Assembly (NCBI GenBank): GCA_039000515.1
Contig: JBCFYV010000592.1
Coordinates: 90,527 to 154,526 of the forward strand
Origin: Timema cristinae
Lineage: Eukaryota; Arthropoda; Insecta; Phasmatodea; Timematidae
Reading direction: 5' to 3'
Length of the DNA stretch: 64,000 bases
The notes under the pieces were generated by a model. That model made no database searches, was not told where the DNA came from, and saw only the letters and a program-made list of their open reading frames with translations. Below, one piece after another: positions 19,401 through 29,569 of the stretch (position 1 is the first letter of the stretch; each line of letters begins with the position of its first letter). The position numbers were made by a program, and so were the translations under genes.

Positions 19401-19921
19401 TCTGTACGGTCGGGTGTTTTCCCTGCTGATCAACTACCCGCAAGAATAGCTCGACCTGCCGCTCTAGTCATCAACACCGATCCGCACACCAAACCTGGGA
19501 CGCATTGGGTCGCCATCTTTATCGACAAGAACGGCGTGGGAGAATACTTTGACAGTTATGGTTTTCCACCGCGTATAAAGTCACATCTGGCATTTATACG
19601 CAAAAACACTTTTCGCGCGTCCCATAGTAAGCTACAACTTCAAAGCATCGCATCAGACGTTTGCGGCCATTACTGTCTCATGTACCTTCTCTATCGCGCC
19701 CAGAACATTCCGCTAAAACTTTCCAAAACCTATTCTCGCCCACCAATCATACAGCCAACGACGCTAAGGTGGTGAGATATTACAATAGATTTTTCAAGAC
19801 TGTAGGGCATGTCGCCCTTCAAGAGGCCGTGTCCAGACGGCGTGCGCCTATAAAAAGGGCGTCCGGCGGTGTGCCGGCCATAACCACTGAGCATCATGGA
19901 AGGTTAAGACGTTTGCGGTAG
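19351..19921 (+). pseudogene. PRO: adenain-like cysteine protease, frameshifted twice
   Basis: The family matures virion proteins. The likely ATG is 19351. Near 19405-19415 the coding moves to the -1 frame (one base lost). That frame holds the conserved VFPADQLP, the catalytic His in GTHW (19503-19505), the acidic residue region EYFDSYG and the catalytic Cys in DVCGHYC (19662-19664). Near 19712-19725 a second lost base moves the C-terminal part (an AND..VRYYNRFF motif) to a third frame ending at 19921. Catalytic residues are intact, but the continuous protein is lost. The 5' end overlaps the orphan gene. Confidence 0.85.
19849..19856 (+). promoter_or_regulatory. TATA box of the last Polinton gene
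   Basis: TATAAAAA starts 47 bases upstream of ATG 19896 and lies inside the 3' part of the protease region. Confidence 0.5.
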
Positions 19922-20621
19922 CAAAGCAAAGCCTGCGAAACCACTCGCCGTCACCAGTATTTTCAACACATTGTTCCCGCTGGATGGAGTCGACGCCAAG
20001 CGAGTCATCGTCGGCTTGAGTGTCAAGAACAACTTTACGCCCTATGTCCAACTAGAAAAATGTGGAGGGAACTGCGCCGTGTCTAACCGTACAGAATGGC
20101 AAGAACTGAGCACCTACAAGTCGGTCATATCAAAGTTTTTCACCAACACTCAACCTCCTCAGAAGATTAGCCTGACTAATCACGAAATCTCTCTGAGACG
20201 TATGTGCGGTGACCGTATGGTCGTCATCAACGAGAAACAAGACGCCGGAATCAAACGGGTCGCCTATCTAGCACCTAGCTGGGCGCGTCTTTGTGAGGTG
20301 TGGGACCTCATCGACGTCGCCGTCGACCGACGGGACATGTGGTCGACACCCGTCGCGCGCTATTGCAACAATTTGAGGGACACACTTGTCGTGGATGTAT
20401 GCGACACGCTAACAGAATCGACGGATGTCATCGACCTAGAACAACCTACGGTGGAAACGCACATCAAAAACCTGGATCTTATCAGTGCTACTTACTATAC
20501 ACGTCAAGTCATCGGTTTGGACTATTACATGTTGGATTGTGAACTAAAAACAATTTTACTAACGCATCTAAGAGACACTGTAGAAAAAACGTATGAACGA
20601 ATATATGCGTCATTCCTGTAA
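19896..20621 (+). pseudogene. conserved Polinton C-terminal protein, function unknown, early stop
   Basis: ATG 19896 is in frame with a long open region but meets TAA at codon 4 (19905-19907). The frame then remains open to TAA 20619-20621, about 240 codons in all. The visible protein contains NTLFPLDG near its start, an NNFTPYVQLEKC block and a TNHEISLRRMCGDRMVVI block, and ends in a helical segment. Similar proteins recur at the end of the capsid cluster in Polintons and adintoviruses. I do not know a function. Translation could only start downstream, for instance from a non-AUG codon. Confidence 0.6.
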
Positions 20622-20642
20622 AAATGTATAATTGTGATGTTT

Positions 20643-20648
20643 AATAAA
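20643..20648 (+). terminator. polyadenylation signal after the last gene
   Basis: AATAAA lies 22 bases after the stop and is followed by AT-rich sequence and a T-rich block. It probably ends the rightmost Polinton transcripts. Confidence 0.55.
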
Positions 20649-20689
20649 TAAATATATATTTGTAACATCTGTGTTTTATTTACGAGTCC

Positions 20690-21329
20690 CAACTTGTCTT
20701 GGCTGCCCGACAACCCGATGCCCCGGGTCAATATCTAATCTTGTCTCAACATGTCTTGTCTGCCCGCCAACCTGGCGCCAGGGAAAACCCACTGCCAGGG
20801 TCAATGACCTCAATATCTATTCTTGTCTTAACTTGTCTTGTCTGCCCGACAATATGGTGCCATGGAAAACCCACTGCCCGGGTCAATATCTATTCTTGTC
20901 CCAAATTGTCTTGTCTGCCCGCCAACCTGGCGCCCGGGTTGCGACATAACACGCGATGATTACGTCATAGGAAAAAACCAAGTTGTCCTGTGCGATAGCT
21001 GCGGCAGGAGGAACATTTCCATGCATTTCGACAGACGCTACCAAACAAACAATTTTAGTAGACTTGTGACAGGGGGTAGTGGCCCCTAACTGTGGATTCC
21101 GAGGCCCCTGATTGTGCATAATTAGAGATGCTAGAGTTGCAACATAACACGCAATGATTACGTCATAGGAAAAACCCAGGTTGCTGAGGTCACGATCTAT
21201 TCTTGTCCCAACTTGTCTGCCCGCCAGCCCGGCGCCAGGGTTGCGATGATTACGTCATTGGGAAAACCCAAGGTTATCGAGGTCACTTGTCACCCCGGCA
21301 GGCTGGCGTCAGGGTGGCGAAGGAGGAGG
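20690..21329 (+). repeat. Polinton right subterminal tandem repeats
   Basis: Units of about 75-90 bp repeat TTGTCTGCCCG(C/A)CAACCTGGCGCC, then GGGAAAACCCACTGCC, then GGGTCAATATCTATTCTTGTC. About four clear units span 20695-20945, and looser ones follow to 21320. Between them ATGATTACGTCAT(A/T)GGAAAAACC occurs three times (about 20956, 21156 and 21245). The short open frames here are not credible genes. Confidence 0.7.
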
Positions 21330-21981
21330 AATGACCGGGGGAGGGGGAAAACCAGGATGAACAACCCCGGCTCTGGGGGAGGGGTGGGGGAGGGAAAAGT
21401 GAAAGGCTGAGTTGGTCATCAGAAGGCAGCGAGCCCCTGCCGGAGAAGCTTGTGTCATTTACTATCGCGCATCCTGAGGAGAAAGACGTGGAGTGGCTCT
21501 ATGCTTCAGCAAATAAACTACAGCGCCCTAATTGATGAATAAAAAACACCTCTATCCTACCAATAATAACTCCAACGCCTCTATCCTACCAATCGGAGGA
21601 GAAAGACGTGGAGCGCGAGCCCCGGGTGGCTCTATGCTTCAGCAAATAAACTACAGCGCCCTAATTGATGAATAAAAAAACCTCTATCCTACCAATAGTA
21701 ACTCCAACGCCTTTATCCTACCAATTAATTAATTAATTAACAACCAACATGTCAGGCGTATGCCAGCAATAAATAAAAAAACTACAACACCTCTATCCTA
21801 CCAATTAACAATATTTAATTAACGATAATTAATCAAAAATAACCAACATGTCCAGGGTTTGTAGGGGAGGGGCAGGAGGAAAAGGGCGGGAGGAGTGGGA
21901 GCAGGGGGCGGGAGCAGGGGGCGGAATAACGGTAAAAAACACAGCTGTGACGTAGTGGGCCAGCTGGGCGTGCTCACTACT
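21330..21981 (-). repeat. Polinton right terminal inverted repeat
   Basis: This arm is the inverse of 3742-4249 but about 144 bp longer. A block of about 117 bp (GGAGAAAGACGTGGAG through CAACGCCT) is present twice, at about 21478-21593 and 21597-21712. An AATT microrepeat at 21724-21740 is also expanded relative to the left arm. Confidence 0.93.
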
Positions 21982-22994
21982 CTCAACTGTTAGGTTTAGT
22001 CTATGTCCTCGCAGGATAGTTAGTATAATTAATCATTAGAGATAGAGATGAGGAATATAACGTGTCTATTCTGAGACGCGGTTATGATATCATTGTATGA
22101 CTAGTTATATAGGATAGGCTGAGAGTAGACTCTCCCTTATTAGGAAAGCAAGGTACTTATACACTTGCGGTGTAGCGCGCCTCTCGCGCCCTAGAGACGG
22201 GTCCTTAATGGCCAGGCTCACGTTGGTATGTTAATCCCACGGCACGTACTATGTGACCATAGGTGACTTATTGTGGTAGCTTGCCAGGGCAGGCGATAGT
22301 TCTTGTTATATGGAGGCCGCAGGTTCAGGCCTAATTGGGTTTACAAGTCATGGCCTATATTTGAGTTGGGTAGTTAACCAATGGGTCGCATGTTCTATCC
22401 ATGATTGGCCCGTGGTTGATTCTTAGATTTAACTTTGTAACTCTCTTTAAGAGTACACGGGACGTGAGCCGCCTTTGCCCCTCGGGCGCGGTTGCGGCAG
22501 TCATTAGTTTCTTATTTAAGTAAGGTTGTACTGGTCACCCTTCAGGTGCTCAACCAGTGGGACGCGTCCCTTACAAGACTATCCCGTATGTGTTGTATAT
22601 TCAAGTACGTTGTTTTTACCCTGTGTAAAGGTTGTAGCTGTTTGTGCAGGGCTCTCTAATATAACAGAACTAGAACTTGCCTGATGTACGAACTAACCTT
22701 GCCTACGCGGCCAACTTACCTAGTTTATAGTATTGTTTATTACGTAGCTTTGTAGTCTGCGTTGTTATCGGGACGCCTCACGCCCCCAGTTGGCCTAGGC
22801 TTAGGCAACGCTGCCACTTATCATTGTAAGTTATATATGACAAAGTACTTGCTGAGATTTAGTGCAATATGCTTATATGTCCTTTGATCTTGTATATTAT
22901 ATCATTAAATTGCATTAACTCCAACCTTCTCTTGTTCTCATCATTTGTATTTGCTCGTCCTTTTTGTGAACCCCCCCCCCCCCCCCCCGGTGCA
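21982..22994 (+). repeat. left LTR of element 1, 3' part
   Basis: After the second copy of CTCAAC (21982-21987) the sequence resumes the LTR at TGTTAGGTTTAG and matches 28554-29565. It ends with a long C run and GGTGCA. Differences from the right LTR are scattered substitutions and one-base indels. Confidence 0.95.
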
Positions 22995-22996
22995 GA

Positions 22997-23007
22997 CTGC
23001 GCCACTC
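22997..23007 (+). promoter_or_regulatory. candidate primer-binding site of element 1
   Basis: CTGCGCCACTC begins two bases after the LTR end. Its complement GAGTGGCGCAG equals nucleotides 5-15 of a typical animal initiator-methionine tRNA. Element 2 has the same motif at the same place, which argues that it is the primer site. Confidence 0.5.
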
Positions 23008-23118
23008 ATAAGCACATCTCAATAAGTACTATTTTCTATGTATTGGTACCATATAACGAAATATTTTTTTTTTTAGCCTAATACTTGTCGCCTTTTGTTG
23101 CACGCATTGTTCAACCCC

Positions 23119-24201
23119 ATGGCTAACAAAGATCCTGTCGGTGTGGAAGAGCTCCAAGCCGCAGAGGGATCCACAGCTTGGGTGGATTTTCTCTCTCACG
23201 CGCAGCTAGTGGCAGCCATTAAAAAAAGAGGTCTGGTCGTTCCCCCAGACGCCGAGGTGAGTGAGCTGCGAGTAGCCCTAAAAGTCTTATTACCTCAGCC
23301 CCTACCTCCCAAGATGGCCAACAGTCCACCCACTAATGACAATACTGCAATTAGTCAGGCTGACAACTTAGACCGTATAACTGTTAACGATCGCACCAAT
23401 TGTACCTACCTCACTGATACTAATGCTATTTCTGAAAAAAACTAAAACGACTGTTTTGACAAAATTTTTAGAAAAGATTCCGAGTTGTGATGGTCAAAAT
23501 TTTGAAAAATCGTTTGAATTTCTGTTGGAAATAAGTAAATTTTGCCAGTTTAAACTAGGTAATGAGTTTGAATTTCTTACTATGTGCTTAAGCAAAACTA
23601 GTGGGTATTTAACCCAACTATTAATAGAATGTTTGAATAATAACTTGTCATGGCGAGAATGTAGGCGAAAAATATTGGATACTCTTATCCCTCTTATAGC
23701 TAGAGTAGCATTAAAGAATAAGTACATGAATAGATTTCAGTTCCCTAATGAGTCCTTTAGAAACTTTATTATTTCAATTTCGGAAGCGGCGGTTGTGTTA
23801 GAGTTAAATCTTGAAGAAGAAGAAATTGTGGCTACAATTTTAGAGAATATATCACCCTAACCAGGCGCCATTTTGTTTTTGCATCGCAACCCGTATCTAT
23901 GGCGGAGTTACACAGTTTGGCTTCTCAAATCGAGAATACGATGTTAGCCGAGCAGGAATACCTAACGCTCAACTCCCCTTCAATTGTCTCAAATGTAAAT
24001 AATAATACTCCACCTGACAGCTTAGGTAAATATAATGCTAACCCCCCTAGATCAGGCAGAGTCACTTACTCTAGAGAAATTAATAAATATAAACCAATAG
24101 CGGAAAAACCCATAAATAAAGACCTCCATCTAGCAACTATCAAATGCTTTAATTGTGGTAGAATGGGCCACTATAAAAGCCAGTGCCGTGCAAAAAACTA
24201 A
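23119..24201 (+). pseudogene. gag: gag of element 1, frameshifted
   Basis: The first ATG after the leader is 23119. The first part (about 107 codons) ends at 23443-23445. The middle part continues in another frame (23423-23860) with ELLTMCL-type capsid signature EFLTMCLSKTSGYL, also seen in element 2. The last part (to 24201) carries one CCHC zinc knuckle CFNCGRMGHYKSQC near the C-terminus, as expected for nucleocapsid. Two breaks (near 23430 and 23860) prevent a continuous Gag. The stop TAA at 24199 follows a slippery heptamer. Confidence 0.8.
24192..24198 (+). promoter_or_regulatory. candidate -1 frameshift site A AAA AAC
   Basis: The heptamer AAAAAAC is in the correct phase relative to gag, directly before the gag stop TAA. 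The -1 frame opens straight into the pol reading frame. This is a canonical site for making Gag-Pol by programmed -1 frameshifting. A downstream pseudoknot was not verified. Confidence 0.6.
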
Positions 24202-24640
24202 CTAAGCGCCGCCAAAGACATGGATTGGACGGACAACGCATTCTTAATCCATGTTCTCCCGTACCTTTGATTAAATTATTAATTAATGGTAAACCATGTG
24301 TAGCCTTAATTGATACCGGGCGAGTGCTCCTTTATAAAAAAGTATCTCCTCGACACCATACCTAATCGCTTATCCCCTATTAACAATTCTGTTCTTCCTC
24401 ACTCATTTGCTATTGCTAATAATAAGTCTATCTCCGTTACTGAGAAGATAGTTCTCTCAATGAAAATTGATAGATTTTCTTGGAAACATTCTCTCTTCAT
24501 ATTAGACAGCCTTCCCTACGATGTTATCTTAGGTATCGATTTCTTAGCAAAATCTCAAGCGGTGGTTGACCTTAAAGAAGGATGTATGTATTTCAAATTT
24601 TGTCCCAACGTTAAAATAATGTTTGTAAAGGACCTTAAAT
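24202..24640 (+). pseudogene. pol: aspartic protease domain of element 1 pol
   Basis: The active-site triad Asp-Thr-Gly is encoded at 24312-24320 after a typical KLLINGKPCVALI lead-in. Immediately afterwards the reading moves to another frame, in which the domain goes on through PYDVILGIDFL to about 24600. It cuts the Gag-Pol polyprotein in intact elements. It is broken here by one frameshift near 24320. Confidence 0.8.
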
Positions 24641-25640
24641 CCAAAGCTGCTCTTACCTTGTCTGATACTTCTAATGAGCTTATCTCCACTCTTCAAAACT
24701 TCCCAGACGTCATTACTACCAGCCTGGGGAAATGTGACGTCATGCCATATGAAATCACCTTAGCTAATTACAAGCCCGTTAGATCTCCCCCTTATTCTTG
24801 TTCCCCCCCCCCCAAATTACTAATTTTCAGAAATTTAGTTAATGAGCTTCTCGACAAAGAGGTTATCAGACCTTCTCGTTCCTCCTTTGTTAGCCCTGCC
24901 TTCATAATTCCAAAAATAGATGGAGGCCACCGATTAATAGTCGATTATCGTAAAATTAATAAACAGATTTTATCTGACCCATATCCGATGCCCACGATTG
25001 AAAGTGCATTTCAGCATTTAGGTGGGGCGAAGGTAATATAGTCTAATAGACCTCAACGCTAGTTTTCTCCAGTGCGTCCTTGCTGATAGCTCTAAGCAAT
25101 ATACTGCCTTTGGCACTCCCTGGGGCTGTTTTGAATTTAATAGGGTCCCATTGGGTATTAGTTTTGGAGGAGCCGCATTAAGCCGCGTTCTTGATAATAT
25201 ATTATCTGAGTTTAAATTTAAATTCGTCTTTAACTATCTTGACGACATCTGTATCTACAGTCAATCTATATCTGAGCATAAAGAACATGTTAGGCTAGTC
25301 CTAGAACGCTTAAGACAGGCAGGTCTCACGGTTAACCCGGATAAAGTTACTTGGTGTACCAATTGTGTTAAGTACTTAGGATACGTTATTTCTCAGGGTC
25401 ACATTCTCGTTAATCAGGAACGTATTAAGCCTATTGTGGACTATCCTGTGCTAGGAACTTAAAACTAGCTGCAGCGATTTGTAGGAATGTGCGCGTACTA
25501 CGCCAGATTTATTCCCTGTTTTTCGGAGATTGCTGCTCCTTTAAATTCCTTAAAAAAGAAAGGCATTCCTTTTTCGTGGGGGGAAGATCAGGCTAAAGCC
25601 TTTTCTTTGATAAAAAAAAGCCCTTACCTCCCCCAAGGTA
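24641..25640 (+). pseudogene. pol: reverse transcriptase domain of element 1 pol
   Basis: The order of motifs is VRSPPYSC, PSRSSFVSPAFIIPK, LIVDYRKINK, a DLNASFLQC segment, FNRVPLG and the catalytic YLDD box at 25235-25246. These belong to the Ty3/gypsy reverse transcriptase. Breaks lie near 25036-25045 (stop and frame change after IESAFQHLGGAKVI) and near 25455 (stop), so the enzyme is dead. The connection domain region to about 25640 is readable only in pieces. Confidence 0.88.
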
Positions 25641-26160
25641 CTTAAAATGCCCGACTTTTCTCTTCCCTTTGAGCTAAAAGTTGATGCCTCCTCCTATGTA
25701 CTTGGGGTGGTGCTTTGCCAGCGTTTCCCTGAAGGCCTTATGCCTATTGCCTTTGCTAGTAAAGCCCTTAATGATGCTCAAAAAAGGTATAGTGTGTATG
25801 AAAAGGAATGCCTCGGATGTCTCTTTGGGATCGAGAAGTTCGCCGACTATCTCGAACAACGTGAGTTTATCCTGTACACCGATAATAGAGCCCTTTCGTG
25901 GATGTTCTCTCACCCCAAGCAATTAGGAAAATAGGTAGATGGGTGCTTAAAATGTCTCAATTTAAATTTAAAACGGTGCATCTTTCTGGCAAGGAAAATG
26001 TAGTAGCAGATGCTCTTTCTCGGATCAATGAAGGTTTATATCCTATTCTGTTTATGCCCGAGCCTCCTGCTCTCAACGTTATTAGTTCCATCCCTGAGTC
26101 CTTCATTTCCTTGGTTCAACACCAACAGGAAGACCCATATTGCTGGAAATTATCGACCAG
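25641..26160 (+). pseudogene. pol: RNase H domain of element 1 pol
   Basis: FELKVDASSYVLG carries the first acidic residue. YEKECL holds the catalytic Glu and LYTDNRALSW the next Asp. VVADALSR at about 26000 ends the domain. The order fits Ty3/gypsy RNase H, which removes RNA template during reverse transcription. The frame stops near 25930 after HPKQLGK and resumes in another frame, so at least one indel is present. Confidence 0.85.
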
Positions 26161-27292
26161 CTTTTAGCGGGAACTCAGGTCGAGGGATTTTTGATGCGTA
26201 ATGGATTGTTATGTGTAGTTGGAAAAAATGCTAAAGGTAGGAAAATTTTTGTTCCTAGAAGGGTAAGAGACATGATTTTGAAATATTTTCATGATTCCCC
26301 CTTTGGGGGTCACCTGGGTATTTTTAAAACCCATAAGAAAATAGGGCAAGAGTTTTACTGGTCTTCCATGTATAATGACATTAGGCAGTGGGTTAAGAAA
26401 TGTGTGGGGTGTCATGGGGCTAAACCTCCCCAAAAATCCCGTTATGGACTTCATTCTGCAGGTGTTGCCCATAACCCCTGTGAAACGGTGTTTGTCGACT
26501 TTGTGGGCCCCCTAACTCGCTCTAGTAAGGGAAACTCTTGCATGCTGAATGTGATTGATGGATTTTCCAAATTTGTTATTGTTATTCCCCTTAGGAATAT
26601 GAAAGGAGCAACCACGGTTAAAGCCCTTTCTTAGAGGGTCTGGGGTATTTTTGGTGCTCCGAGAAATTTAGTTAGTGACAACGGACCTTGTTTTCGGTCC
26701 AAAACGTTTGCTGATATGTGCTTTTCTTGGGGGATTAGGCATTACTCCACCAGTCCGCATCACCCTGCCCCCAACCAGGTCGAGAGGTTCAATCGCAATA
26801 TCAATATCGCCCTTACTATTTATCACGGTGATAACCAGCTTAACTGGGATAAAGATCTGGACTTTCTCTCTCTCGCCTTCAATTCGGCAGTCCATGAATC
26901 CACCGGATGCACCCCCTCCTCCCTCCTCTTGGGTAGGGAACTGAACCACCCCCTGTTGGCTGTATGGGATGTGGAGCCTTTGGTTGGAGACCCTGGGAGC
27001 TCTACATATGGCAAAAGGTGTAAGCTTGCCTTTCGAAATCTGCAGAGGTCCAGGGCTAGGGTGGCTGCAGCTTATAACCGCGGGGCGTAAGCCTACGAAT
27101 GTGCTCATTAGTGACAGAGTGTTCTGTCGCGATTTTCCTCTTAGCTCCGTGGCCGACAGGATCTCTGCGAAGCTGTCCCCCAAGTGGAGTGGTCCATGGC
27201 AGGTCAAAGACTTCCTCACCCCTGTCACTGTGCTGTTGGAGCATTGTGAGGATGAGGACTGGACTCGGCATGCCCATGTTAGTCACCTTTAA
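26161..27292 (+). pseudogene. pol: integrase domain of element 1 pol
   Basis: The HHCC zinc finger is visible (HDSPFGGHLG, then CVGCHG). The DDE catalytic core has Asp in FVDFVGP, Asp in SDNGPCF and Glu in NQVERFN, with YSTSPHHP between the last two. A TAG at 26632-26634 interrupts the core, and a frame change near 27080 affects the C-terminal region. The last readable block ends with HAHVSHL at about 27290. Confidence 0.87.
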
Positions 27293-27925
27293 AAGGTTGT
27301 AAATCATGCTAATTAATGTAATATTTCGTAATTTGGATAGGTTATTTAGTAACCTTATTTGGATAGGTTGTTTAGTTACTTTTCTCCACTAGATCTAGTG
27401 GAAAGCTTATACCTTTGAGCTTATTATTGCTTGTTAGTTTATTTTAGCCTTGTACCTTAGTAGTAAGTCTAAGAAAAATATGTAACTGATTTTTAGTGTT
27501 AGGATATTAGGATTAGGGTTTTCAGTGTTATAAAAGATGTACTTATTAATTTTTATTGGCCGAGTATTGCTATCTGAAGAACGAGAAATTATCGTCATAA
27601 AACCTTAGTGGATAGATTAGGATCCACATGCTGTGGAGAGAAATGAGCTATGTTTAAAAATGTGACCATTAAAAGGTCAGGGAGTTTACTTCATATATCA
27701 GTAATGCCAATCCTTGCCCTAATGAGCGTAAGCCTCATTCAATTTGCTATTGGTGGGACTTTCTGGATGTCCAACATTGTCACACCCCCGGGGACGCAGC
27801 CTAGGCTCCCGGCAGGGACGACGAAGAGGATTCCTCCTGTAAAGCCGCTGTTCGCTTTTCTACCTCCTTGATTGTTACTACCTCTCAGGAGATGGGCACT
27901 TCTTCCCCCTTGGTTCTCCCTCGTG
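27293..27925 (+). other. 3' untranslated region of element 1
   Basis: No envelope-like or other recognisable frame is present between integrase and the right LTR. A 73-codon frame at 27650-27871 has a hydrophobic middle but no support. Confidence 0.5.
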
Positions 27926-27939
27926 AAGGGTGGGAGAGT
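27926..27939 (+). promoter_or_regulatory. polypurine tract of element 1
   Basis: AAGGGTGGGAGAG directly precedes the right LTR and is the expected primer for plus-strand DNA synthesis. Confidence 0.7.
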
Positions 27940-29565
27940 TGTAACGGGCTAAACTGCTTTAGCCCCGTTCAAAAGTAGCGAATAAAAAGAACGTATATTT
28001 CTGTTAGTGCCTGCATATTATCAAAAGTAACAATAACAAACTAATGTTAAATGCCTCGCCCATAATATATGTCTCTGTTTACATACCTATTGCGCCGAGT
28101 CAACCTCAGAGTTCGGTGCCCCAGCTATTAACACAACACAGAAAGAAAGCGAGGAGAGCTCCGCTTTCGACCACGATTTCAAACAGACTAACTGCTTCAT
28201 GGCGGCCTACGACCAGCGTGCCTCGACCGTCTAGAAGCTTCGGGAAGATCCCCCTTAGCCTCCTAGAAGCTCCGGGAAGATCCCCCTTCCCTTCCTACGC
28301 ACCAATTCACCACGTGGGCTCTGCCAACTATATATTCGCCTGCTTGCTTGAAGAATGGCAGAACACGTCAGGAGACGATTGGGAAACCTCCACCACGCTA
28401 ACAGGCCACGCGTTTACATCTGGTCTACGTAATCTACATAATCTACATCGGACCTGCGGTCAAGGGAAATGGGTCCCTTGGACAGAAGGAAGTCGCAGGG
28501 CCAACCTAATTCAAGAGCTTGATCTCTCGAGTAAACTCCAAGTTTAAAACTCAACTGTTAGGTTTAGTCTATGTCCTTGCAGGATAGTTAGTATAATTAA
28601 TCATTAGAGATAGAGATGAGGAATATTACGTGTCTATTCTGAGACGCGGTTATGATATCATAGTATGACTAGTTATATAGGATAGGCTGAGAGTAGGACT
28701 CTCCCTTATTAGGAAAGCAAGGTACTTATACACTTGCGGTTGTAGCGCGCCTCTCGCGCCCTAGAGACGGGCCCTTAATGGCCAGGCTCACGTTGGGATG
28801 TTAATCCCACGGCACGTACTATGTGACCATAGGTGCCTTAGTGTGGTAGCTTGCCAGGGCAGGTGATAGTTCTTGTTATATGGAGGCCGCAGGTTCAGGC
28901 CTAATTGGGTTTACAAGTCATGGCCTATATTTGAGTTGGGTAGTTAACCAATGGGTCGCATGTTCTATCCATGATTGGCCCGTGGTTGATTCTTAGATTT
29001 AACTTTGTAACTCTCTTTAAGAGTACACGGGACGTGAGCCGCCTTTGCCCCTCGGGCGCGGTTGCGGCAGTCATTAGTTTCTTATTTAAGTAAGGTTGTA
29101 CTGGTCACCCTTCAGGTGCTCAACCAGTGGGACGCGTCCCTTACAAGACTATCCCGTATGTGTTGTATATTCAAGTACGTTGTTTTTACCCTGTGTAAAG
29201 GTTGTAGCTGTTGTGCAGGGCTCTCTAATATAACAGAACTAGAACTTGCCTGATGTACGAACTAACCTGCCTACGCGGCCAACTTACCTAGTTTATAGTA
29301 TTTTTTTATTACGTAGCTTTGTAGTCTGCGTTGTTATCGGGACGCCTCACGCCCCCAGTTGGCCTAGGCTTAGGCAACGCTGCCACTTATCATTGTAAGT
29401 TATATATGACAAAGTACTTGCTGAGATTTAGTGCAATATGCTTATATGTCCTTTGATCTTGTATATTATATCATTAAATTGCATTAACTCCAACCTTCTC
29501 TTGTTCTCATCATTTGTATTAGCTCGTCCTTTTTGTGCAACCCCCCCCCCCCCCCCCCCGGTGCA
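27940..29565 (+). repeat. right LTR of element 1, uninterrupted
   Basis: This is a 1,626-bp repeat from TGTAACGG to GGTGCA. It contains the single CTCAAC followed by TGTTAGG (about 28550) that corresponds to the Polinton target in the left LTR. A poly-C run of about 18 lies just before the end. Confidence 0.95.
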
Positions 29566-29569
29566 GTCC

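Larger units (their letters stand above)
3742..21981 (+). mobile_element. Polinton/Maverick element, 18,240 bp
   Basis: The element starts AGTAGTGAGC and ends with its exact inverse. It has long terminal inverted repeats and is flanked by the 6-bp duplication CTCAAC (3736-3741 and 21982-21987). A 6-bp duplication and AG/CT ends are typical of Polintons. It encodes the expected set: protein-primed B-family polymerase, retroviral-type integrase with chromodomain, packaging ATPase, adenain-like protease, penton-type and double jelly-roll capsid proteins. All genes read left to right. At least nine lesions (three stops, six one-base shifts) affect seven genes, while ATPase, the 216-aa unknown protein, penton and major capsid are open. 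Confidence 0.96.
3127..29565 (+). mobile_element. Ty3/gypsy-type LTR retrotransposon (element 1), host of the nested Polinton
   Basis: Two LTRs of about 1.63 kb start TGTAACGGGC and end GGTGCA. They bracket gag, protease, reverse transcriptase, RNase H and integrase in that order, which is the Metaviridae order. The 4-bp sequence GTCC lies directly outside both ends (3123-3126 and 29566-29569) and is the target-site duplication. By eye the LTRs differ at about 20 positions over 1.6 kb, so the insertion is fairly young. The coding region nevertheless carries several frameshifts and stops. The left LTR is interrupted at 3741/3742 by an 18.2-kb Polinton. The clade within Ty3/gypsy is not assigned. 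Confidence 0.92.

Noticed and set aside
10862..19907. Three TAA stops inside otherwise open Polinton genes might mean reassigned or read-through UAA.
   Set aside because: TAA also ends the 216-aa protein, the major capsid and the small basic protein genes, and one-base frameshifts occur alongside. Ordinary decay or sequence error is simpler.
27650..27871. Envelope-like gene in element 1 (hydrophobic 73-codon frame).
   Set aside because: Too short, no signal peptide or fusion motifs, and no counterpart in element 2.
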